From contig BFEA01000236.1 of NCBI GenBank assembly GCA_003427395.1, forward strand, positions 926,486 through 964,607: a stretch of DNA of 38,122 bases, in the 5' to 3' direction. The DNA is from Chara braunii (taxonomy: Eukaryota > Streptophyta > Charophyceae > Charales > Characeae). This document shows, in pieces, positions 31,656 to 38,122 of the stretch. Position 1 is the first letter of the stretch. Every line of letters starts with the position of its first letter. Under the pieces are notes generated by a model, which was not told the DNA's origin, did not search any database, and worked only from the letters and a program-made list of their open reading frames with translations. A program made the translations under genes and the position numbers.

Positions 31656-31687
31656 TATAATGTCCTATTTTAATGAATAACATGTTG
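31656..31687 (-). repeat. right terminal inverted repeat
   Basis: Reverse complement of 5483-5514 with one mismatch (T instead of C at the sixth base from the outer end). It ends exactly where the ORF2 homology of the flanking gene resumes. Confidence 0.9.
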
Positions 31688-31689
31688 CA
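31688..31689. repeat. right target-site duplication (CA)
   Basis: CA immediately follows the right inverted repeat and matches 5481-5482. Confidence 0.75.
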
Positions 31690-32136
31690 CGTCCAAGTTC
31701 GTGGCGAACACGTGATGTACACAAAGTTGATGCGATTGTTGTAGCGGTCAATGTTGCGGTATGCTTTGCGTAGACGGGTGAGGAAAACAGACTTGAGAAG
31801 ACCATCAGACACTGGAATGAGGTTCCCGAACTCCAATATGTTGATGAACTTGTAATGGTTTGCCCAAGGGCAACCACCCACACTCTCCATCGCATTCCAA
31901 TTACTAACGGTCCATTGGTCAAGAGGTCGATTCATATATGGGACGACGGTCATCCATGGGTCATCTTCGAATTCCTCTCTTGGGTCATACTTGAACCAAG
32001 TATGACCGTTATAATGACGCACCGATTTTGCACAAGGAGGAAATTGTTTTGCTGAGCGTTTGTGTCTCTCGGGACTTCCACTGATGCTTGTCGACGTTGT
32101 CGATGACATTATGCACCCTACACACCACACACACAT
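31688..32136 (-). pseudogene. ORF2-family copy D: N-terminal half of the gene split by the 26-kb element
   Basis: The ATG at 32136 starts MCVWCVGCIM, the CxxCxxC motif also seen in copy B. The frame continues through PPCAKSVRHYNG, DDPWMTVVPYMNR, CPWANHYKFINILEFGNLIP and CSPRTWT, then runs into the right inverted repeat at 31687 and reads on about 30 codons into the transposon. The other half is copy A at 5482-4910. Up to the break there is no stop and no frameshift, so the N-terminal half was intact when interrupted. It lies just downstream of ORF2 copy E in the same orientation, suggesting an earlier tandem duplication of the gene. Confidence 0.9.
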
Positions 32137-32244
32137 GAGCGACAAATTCGAACGTGTAGACGTTCGTAAATAAAGTCGAGAAATGATAACTCTCCTACGA
32201 GGCTAACTCTCAGTGTTGGTGCATGCCTGTCTGTGGTAAACTAT

Positions 32245-33108
32245 CTATAATACGAGAACTTGGTATTCCGAACCATTGTGCTTAACACATTTTCTTTCGT
32301 AACTATACAAACCGTGCAGGGGTGAGCCGAATGAAAGCGTTTTCAAACCCTCGGGGTTGTCATCGTCGTCCCTATCGAATGGCGATATATATGATATATT
32401 CACGAAATTGTGCGTGCCAGCGAGAGCGATGCCGATAACATCTCTTATAGTGCATATTTTATCCTCTACTTTCTCCACCGACTCTATCACATTAAACACA
32501 TAATTGTCACATTCCTCCTCACACCACATTGCTTCACATCTTGCCTCCATTAATCTCCCTCCCTTGTCAGTGCATGCTACACAATCTACTCTACATAAAT
32601 CGGCATCGTTTAAGAAAATCCTCACTGAGCAATAAGATATGCGCTGAGCGGTTGTCCCCGCTTCGTTATAAACGGGATAAGTTGTGATTCTGTTGCACAA
32701 TCTTCCACACCTTTGCAGCTCCTGTCGGAATCGCATCGGTCATGTGCGAGGTGATGTTTTTACGAACTTGCATGAGATTGCTCCGTCCTCTTCGCAACAC
32801 TCGTTGTTCGATTCTTGGCTTGCAATAGATATAAGTGGGTCATAAGTATCTAGGTGCTCGTACATCCAGTGAATTTCCGCATAGTTCGGTATATACACTG
32901 TCTGGAGGGAGGCAGGACATATTTCGATGAGTCCTCCCCATTCCATCTCGTTAGCGAATCTGAAGTTGTGCGGCCATGGACATTCTATCATTGCAATGTC
33001 CCAATCGCTCTCGCTCTTGTTTCCGACTTTTCCTCGCCATGGCAGCACGCTCAACCATGGATTGACTTGAAGTGCCTCGACAATCCTCAATTTCGTGTTC
33101 TCGTCCAA
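32245..33108 (-). pseudogene. ORF2-family copy E, diverged, TGA at a conserved Trp
   Basis: The frame shows NPWLSVLPWRG, CPWPHNFRFANEMEWGGLIE and KTSPRT. A TGA (32742-32740) then falls exactly where other copies have the Trp of SPRTW or SPRVW. It continues FRQELQRC, RISYCSVRIFLNDADLCRVDCVAC and IRDVIGIALAGTHNFVNISYIS with FGSPLHGLYSY, ending at 32245. No indel is needed to align it. It is clearly more diverged than copies A-D. A DEDDDDN-type acidic stretch precedes the end. The N-terminal part upstream of 33108 contains further stops. Function unknown. Confidence 0.7.
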
Positions 33109-33342
33109 TCAGACTCCAATGGTCGCTTACGGCTGTTGTCGCCGGTATCCATTCAGCCACTTGAACGACCACGTGAAGCGGCTTCTGTGCACAACACATA
33201 CACTTCTGTAAGCATGTTTGCAATGAACGTAGGAAATGTGTCATGCTACTTCATCCTCATCCAATTCCTCATGATATCCTAGCAACCGTGGCCTGTTTTT
33301 CACGCCTCCCGCTGTGTTGTCCGTCATCTTTTGTGGCATGTG

Positions 33343-33984
33343 TCAGTGTGTCCCGTTCATGCGTCGGAACAAGTGTTTGACATCGACATTCGTTTTGGTT
33401 TTGGACTTCTTCAAGTATACGGTGGTTCCATCGTCGTCCAATGTGTGCAGCACCTTCATAGCAATTGTTCCGACAATGGAAGTCCTTCGCCGTACGAACT
33501 GTATCATCGCATCTCGAATGACACTACAGAAACGACGGGCGTGCCTGGACAGGGCGTTCTCCATGTCGTACACGAAGCAGTCCATGTCAAGCATTTCATT
33601 ATGCCTTGTTTTGCGGCGCTCAATACGCGTACAACAAAACGTCATCCTATGGCGTGCTTCAAACGCAATGCAGAGTATTTTCCCATGATTGCATGTTGTA
33701 TAGTGGTCATATATCGAACCGCATCCGTAAGAAAATTTGTTCCACCGCAGTGCACCGAGTTTCCAAAAGTGGCCTTCCGGATCACATATCTTGGCCATCC
33801 TCGAGATCTTGCGTTGCAATTGCAGAGACCACAGGTCAAAGGTGGGACAAAAAGTTGTCTTGTCGCTGGTGCGGAAACCAACTGCAATCATCTGCCGCGT
33901 GTATCGATGTGGAATAAATTCGTCATAGCGTATGGGTGTTCCCCACACGTTCGCAATGTCGCTTATAATGTGGTCCTCGTCCAT
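33343..33984 (-). CDS. hypothetical protein, about 213 residues
   Basis: The open frame starts with ATG (MDEDHIISDIANVWGTP), and the frame is open further upstream (GGIFRS). Composition is protein-like, with ten or so cysteines (FCPTFD, YGCGSIYDHYTTCNHG, FCCTRIERRKT) and a basic C-terminal region. I recognise no domain. It sits between the DUF7869-type gene fragments (34.2-37.8 kb) and ORF2 copy E, all on the minus strand, and could be a third component of the mobile unit. No matching sequence was found beside copy 1, which argues that it is optional. The absence of stops over 640 bp supports a real or recently active gene. Confidence 0.5.
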   Translation of the reverse strand: MDEDHIISDIANVWGTPIRYDEFIPHRYTRQMIAVGFRTSDKTTFCPTFDLWSLQLQRKISRMAKICDPEGHFWKLGALRWNKFSYGCGSIYDHYTTCNHGKILCIAFEARHRMTFCCTRIERRKTRHNEMLDMDCFVYDMENALSRHARRFCSVIRDAMIQFVRRRTSIVGTIAMKVLHTLDDDGTTVYLKKSKTKTNVDVKHLFRRMNGTH

Positions 33985-34199
33985 ACTTCGAAAAATCCCG
34001 CCGCGACAAACTACACTACCGAGATGTCTACCGATAGTAAAGGCAAACGGTACATGTCAGCAGACAGCAAGCGAACGTGTACACTTGTTGACGGCATGCC
34101 ACGTCATTCGCTAACTCCTTTAAACGAGAGATATCGGTACACACAAATATTTCCACGACAACCATATATCGGCACACCCACTTTTCACACAGATGATGA

Positions 34200-34590
34200 C
34201 TACAAGCCCTCGTCTTCTTGTCCCGACAGGTACACGAAAGATGAAGATGATTCAGCAGCGCGATTCTGCATGTTCGAACAAATGACCGTGTCGGCAGCGG
34301 CGAGGGATTGCTGCGCCTTGATGACATCGCTCTTTCTATTTCTCATCCCAGCCGTTGACGGCGTTTGTTGCTTGCTCATGCCCAAGCAACGCTTTTCAAG
34401 TCTTGCCCTCCAATTCTTGGTCTGCATACAGCTCGTGCACACTACGCTCTTGACCGGAAGGCCTCCAATACTGAACAAGGACGTGGCCTTCGTCCTTCTT
34501 CTGGACACGCCCCACCCAGAACGTGCAGCCCTGTGCGACGTGGTCGTCCGGAGGTCTGAGCACGACAAAACAGTCGACGTCGACTTCCAT
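34200..34590 (-). pseudogene. duplicated 3' fragment of a DUF7869-type gene (copy 3)
   Basis: From 34590 the coding sense reads MEVDVDCFVVLRPPDDH, FWVGRVQ, HVLVQYWRPSG and SVHELYAD. It then shifts frame where about 30 codons are missing and ends KAQQSLAAADTVICSNMQNRAAE..YLSGQEDEG near 34200. The copy 2 gene ends with the same sequence (about 35390-34963), so this is a partial tandem duplication of its 3' end, lacking the catalytic core. The FWVGRV..VLVQYW segment resembles a small beta-barrel (BAH- or Agenet-like) module; that resemblance is tentative. The palindrome array lies between the two copies. Confidence 0.75.
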
Positions 34591-34639
34591 GCATCTGCAT
34601 ACATCTCGCGAGCACCACGCTCGCGCCCACAATGCGAGG

Positions 34640-34945
34640 GGTACGGCGTCCCGTAGGCGAACAGGGCCTAGGGGTGAGGCTTTTCGATAACGTCGTACCT
34701 CCCGCTCCCTCCCCTTTCCGATAACCGAAGGGCTACGGCATTTTGAAAACGTCGTACCCGTTCCGGCCCTGTATGTGGATAGTGCCGAGAGGGCACGGCG
34801 TTTCGAAAACGTCGCACGCCTCGGGTTGCCGGGAGGTGAACGGAGGGCGAGGTGAGCGGACGGGGTATGATGTTTCCAAAACGCCGTACCCACGTTTGAT
34901 CAAGATGATGTCGATCAGCGTTTCGAAAACGCCGTACCCACTTAT
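34640..34945. repeat. array of imperfect palindromes GGTACGGCGTTTTC/GAAAACGCCGTACC
   Basis: Palindromic units of about 29 bp centre near 34747, 34808, 34878 and 34928, with a looser one at 34640-34710. Examples are GCTACGGCATTTTGAAAACG at 34734 and ATGATGTTTCCAAAACGCCG at 34867. The same half-site, GGTACGGCGTTTCC, begins at 38109 at the very end of the window. They may be transposon ends or a hairpin-type repeat. Confidence 0.75.
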
Positions 34946-34962
34946 GATAAAGATGAAGACAA

Positions 34963-37812
34963 TCAGCCCTCGTCTTCTTGTCCTGATAGATACATGGAAG
35001 ACGAAGATGCTTCAGCAGCGCGAGTCAGCATGTCAGAACAAACGAGTGTGTCGGCAGCGGCGAGTGATTGTTGTGCCTTCATGGCATCGGTCTTTCGGAT
35101 TCTCATCCCGGATGCCGAGCGTTTGTTGCCTGCCCATGCCAAAGCGACGCTTTTCAGGTCCTGCCATCCGCGCTCAGACTCTGTCTCCACCCTCCAATTC
35201 TTGTTCCATGCGTCTGCGTACAACTCGCGAACACTACGCTCGCGGCCACAAGGCCTCCAATACTGAACAAGGACGCGGCCTTCCTCCTTCTGGACTCGCC
35301 CCACCCAGAACGTGCACCCTTGCGCGACGTGGTCGTCCGGAGGCCTGAGCACGACGAAATAGTCAACGTCGACCGCCACGCACGGGTCAAATTCAGGTTT
35401 AGGAGCATCTTTCTTGTGACCCACGAAACACGGTTTTCTTGTGGGTGCTGCGATCTTGTGAGCAGCCACGGGTTTGGATCCAGGTTTGTCAGTGCTCGGG
35501 TTCGGCCAGAATGTCTTCGAAAGAGGAACTGTCCCCGTCTCTTCGGCTTCAATGCAATTAAACTCACGCAGGCGATCTTTCCAGTATTGCAATCTGTTCG
35601 TTTTCAGTTCTCTGTCCTCTAAAGATTGGGTTTCTCATTCATGAATCTTATCTTCCTAAGAATTCTTCAGCACTCGTAGCCCCGCCTTGCCGCTAACGAA
35701 GTCGCCACAGTTTGGATTGGGCGACTCACGGCAAGGCTGGAACCCCCATTCTGGCCCTGCCCAATTGTTGTCCTTGTTCCTCTTGAACCAGTATACAGGC
35801 CCTGTCTTAGGCTCCCACCTTTTTTTGTTGCAGTACTCTTTGTACACCATCGCAGGGTTTTCCCCGTCCATGTAAAATCGGAAAAGGTGTGGAGTAGAGT
35901 GACTGGATATCTTTGGATCAAGGTAAGGGGATACAACAGTTTTCCAGTCTACCATCTCCGTGACATGTGTGCAATCTACTGGCTCCTTACAAGAACGCTG
36001 CAGAACAGAGAACAGTTCATCCATGGTGTAAGCATCACAACCGATGAGTTTCCTGGCGAACAAACTGAATTTCGCGTCAATGTCGGTGTGGGTGTGACCG
36101 ACAATCATGAATCCCATGAGGACCTCCTTGAAAATACGGAACTTGACTAACAGCGCAAGGAAAGCAAACACATATCTATTCTTATTCTGACCTCTGCAGT
36201 TATCCGCTTGCACCCTCAACAGAGGAGGGAGCTCCCCATCTCGCGCCTGCACCTCTTTCAACACTCTTGCAATGGATGTGACTACGGAATTCGAACTGTG
36301 CGACAAGTACGGGAACCAGGTGTGAACGAAGAGCGAGGGATTCCTTCGATGCGCAATCAGACCAGTGAGATTTGTTTTCATCATAACGTTGTTCGCCCTC
36401 TCTTTCGACAACCGCCTGCGCGTCGCATGGGGAATCGTTGTTTTAGCCTGATCCATCCCGTCTATGATGATGCATAAGCTCTCTCTCTGCTTGAACTGCG
36501 ACTCCGCCGACCAAACGCTGTAGAGTTTGGGATGGGTTTTTTGAAGAGCCAAATGGTATTTATGCTGCACCACAAGTTGGCGCCTTGGCCCAGTGACGGC
36601 GCCCTCGATGCGAGTGGTCCAACTAATACACTCGTTGCACCTTGCCTGATCGGTAACTCGAGCCAGACGAACCTGCCAGAAAAAGTCGCGCCACATTTTG
36701 CAGAAGACCTGATATGACGAGCAAGCGACGCCGATTTTCTGAAGTCTTCTTTCGATGCTCCGATGAACATCTCTCTTCGTAGCATAAACGGAAGGAAGGC
36801 GGATGCGGTTTCTAATCTCAAAAAGCGGGCTCATCTCTGTTTGATCCGGCATCGGATCTGATTCATTGAGAATTATATCTTCAAATGTCGACCACGTAAT
36901 GGCGTACCTTGCGTTCGTCCGAGGGCGCCCTTCATGGCCATGAACGACATCCATCGTTCCGTCGCCAAGGTCGTCTGTGTGCCTTTTAAACGTATTTCGT
37001 CCAATGCCTAAAATGAGGCACCAGGCGTTCACGCAGATCGGACGCATTTGCACTATTGGTTTCACAGATGGTTTCCGGTCAACCAGAGAGATAAAGTTTT
37101 GCAATTTCGAAATCCACCACCTGCGACTATCATGGCCTCTAAGCACACGGTACTCACGTCTACATTTCTGAGCGTCTTGCGCGGTCAGCTTACTAAGGCA
37201 TCCAGATTTCCTGCAACATCTTTTTTTCAAAACTGCCTCACAGTCCTCAAGACTGCATCTACGCTCGAACGCGGATGAGGAATCACTACATCCTCTTTTT
37301 CTATTCCTATATGTGTATTTTCGCTTTCCTTGCCCCCCGGTCAAAGGAGGTCATGGATGGTCGCGGGTGACAGCGCTTCTTGACGGCAACACGGCATGCG
37401 ACGGAGGAGTGGACCGTCCCTCGTCACCATAATCTGCCTCCGTGAACTTCTAACTGTTCTCTTCGCCATCTTGTTCTGTAACCGAGTCAGCACTTAGTTT
37501 ATCCGACACAGGGCCTCCACGGTCAACGGTTCGTTCACCATGTCCACTGAAAGGAAGAGCATTGTTCATTATGTCGTCAAGACTAAGACGACGGACGACA
37601 TTAGAAGAGGTAAGCAAATGTGGTACACCGATAGGGTTTCGTTTACACGGCCTTTCAGGGGAAAAAGGCCCCGCTCCACATTTGGACGGTGTGAGTGGTG
37701 AAGACGGGGAGCGACTCTCGCAGCTGATAACCTTCATAGGAGGCATTATCCCTTGCACCTGATGTTTCGACGGCAGAGAAACGTACCGGCAACCCTCGTT
37801 GCCGCTACTCAT
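34963..37812 (-). pseudogene. DUF7869-type putative transposase, copy 2, nearly full length, four in-frame stops
   Basis: One frame runs from ATG at 37812 (MSSGNEGCRYVS) to 34963, about 950 codons, with stops TAG 37452, TGA 37353, TAG 35658 and TGA 35637 (upper coordinates). The uninterrupted core 37344-35656 encodes 561 residues. Numbering from 37344: a Cys motif RCCRKSGCLSKL at 42-53, a GRPRTNAR segment at 139-146, an ARCNEC pair at 234-239, a first Asp block IIIDGMDQAK at 292-301, HTWFPY at 341-346, LRVQADNCRGQNKNRY at 376-391, and VGHTHTDIDAKFSLF at 415-429. This spacing suggests an RNase H-like nuclease core, and the family is what I know as DUF7869. A transposase role is inference. The C-terminal FWVGRVQ..VLVQYW module follows. 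Upstream of 37450 the protein is low-complexity. An ORF2-type gene lies downstream. Confidence 0.8.
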
Positions 37813-38122
37813 GATGGGACATTCACGCTGTTTTCCAACGTATAAGCACAGTAAACAATGACGATACGTATCGGTAGACGTAGCAGCTGCGGACAGACGA
37901 CACGCAACTGTTGTGGAAAGTCTATAGCAGTATCAATAATATATACCTCAAATTATCATAACAGGGTGATCACATCTTCAGCGTCTGTAGTCATCACAAA
38001 CGTTGACCCCCCCTCCCCGCCCCACCCAACCCCCCATCCCCCCCCATGTTTTGTTTTTGCGGGTTGGGGGAGGATGGGGGGGCAGGGAGGGGCGGGGGGC
38101 AGGGGGGGGGTACGGCGTTTCC
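37813..38122. other. promoter-side flank with C-rich/G-rich inverted stretch
   Basis: No gene. The stretch upstream of copy 2 ends in a C-run region (38007-38047), a 13-base T-rich spacer and a G-run region (38061-38110). The two are imperfect inverted partners and could form a cruciform or G-quadruplex. GGTACGGCGTTTCC closes the window, the half-site of the palindromes at 34.6-34.9 kb. Confidence 0.6.

Larger units (their letters stand above)
5483..31687. mobile_element. 26.2-kb transposon with terminal inverted repeats, inserted in an ORF2-family gene
   Basis: The left end (5483-5514) and right end (31656-31687) are inverted copies of one 32-bp sequence beginning CAACAYGTTATTCATT, with a single mismatch. 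Both are flanked by CA. The sequence left of the element is the C-terminal half, and the sequence right of it the N-terminal half, of one gene on the minus strand. The predicted empty site aligns with intact copy B over 37 bases with no gap. Inside are a broken Ulp1-like protease gene, a broken methyltransferase-like gene, two ORF2-family copies, an internally deleted DUF7869-type gene, subterminal repeats at both ends, and essentially all copies of the AAGTTCGGATCCCGG palindrome seen in the window. The superfamily is not identified: a 2-bp CA duplication with CAACA ends matches no class I can name. Parts of the interior may be nested insertions. Confidence 0.85.

Noticed and set aside
33331-34656. 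A 441-residue plus-strand frame
   Set aside because: It overlaps, antisense, the unknown minus-strand ORF and the copy 3 fragment, whose homology to copy 2 fixes the coding strand.
6444-37812. Reassigned stop codons as explanation for in-frame stops
   Set aside because: TAA, TAG and TGA all occur inside frames, and the same stops also end other frames; no single reassignment explains this, and pseudogene decay is simpler.
1-38122. LTR or LINE retrotransposon, Helitron, rRNA or tRNA genes
   Set aside because: No reverse transcriptase, integrase, gag zinc knuckle, helicase, long terminal repeat or structured RNA gene was recognised on either strand.

Overview
This looks like nuclear DNA of a plant-lineage eukaryote with a large, repeat-rich genome. 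Coding density is low, microsatellites and satellites are abundant, and nothing looks like a bacterial operon. A dispersed palindrome with the core AAGTTCGGATCCCGG reads through as peptides such as SAEIRTS, FGSRRTS and EVRRDPNF. I associate such peptides with predicted proteins of charophyte green algae (Chara type); that is recall and inference, not proof. No rRNA or tRNA gene, CRISPR array, reverse transcriptase or clearly intact conserved host gene was recognised.

The main result is a probable 26.2-kb DNA transposon at 5483-31687. It has 32-bp terminal inverted repeats with one mismatch and a 2-bp CA target duplication, and it splits a gene. The gene's N-terminal half lies at 32136-31688 and its C-terminal half at 5482-4910, both on the minus strand. 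Removing the element and one CA restores an alignment to an uninterrupted homologue (16159-15125) without a gap across the junction. Both ends of the element carry degenerate subterminal repeats around GAAGTG..GGATCCATAC.

Layout. 1-2905: repeats and AT-rich DNA without a gene. 2906-4732: small, partly broken minus-strand reading frames of unknown function. 4910-5482: C-terminal half of the split gene. Inside the element: left subterminal repeats (5.5-6.0 kb); a broken Ulp1-like cysteine protease gene (7793-6444); a broken long gene with a DNA-methyltransferase-like segment (13791-8129); a copy of the split-gene family, here called ORF2 (copy B, 16159-15125); clusters and a 170-bp satellite of the palindrome (13.9-17.9 kb); GATC-rich, CA and ATC repeats (18-21.6 kb); a tandem array of about 1-kb units with long hairpins (22.97-27.05 kb); an internally deleted DUF7869-type gene (27151-29420, plus) followed by ORF2 copy C (29709-30563, plus); then right subterminal repeats. 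To the right of the element, on the minus strand: N-terminal half of the split ORF2 gene, ORF2 copy E, an unknown 213-residue ORF, a duplicated 3' fragment of a DUF7869-type gene, an array of palindromes, and a near-full DUF7869-type gene (37812-34963).

Interpretation. A DUF7869-type gene followed in the same orientation by ORF2 occurs twice. This suggests a two-gene mobile unit, with the 26-kb element inserted into one relative and carrying another. Almost every recognisable gene keeps one reading frame over long distances but contains in-frame stops of all three kinds and few indels. That suggests substitution-driven decay of silenced elements; recoding or RNA editing is less likely but testable.
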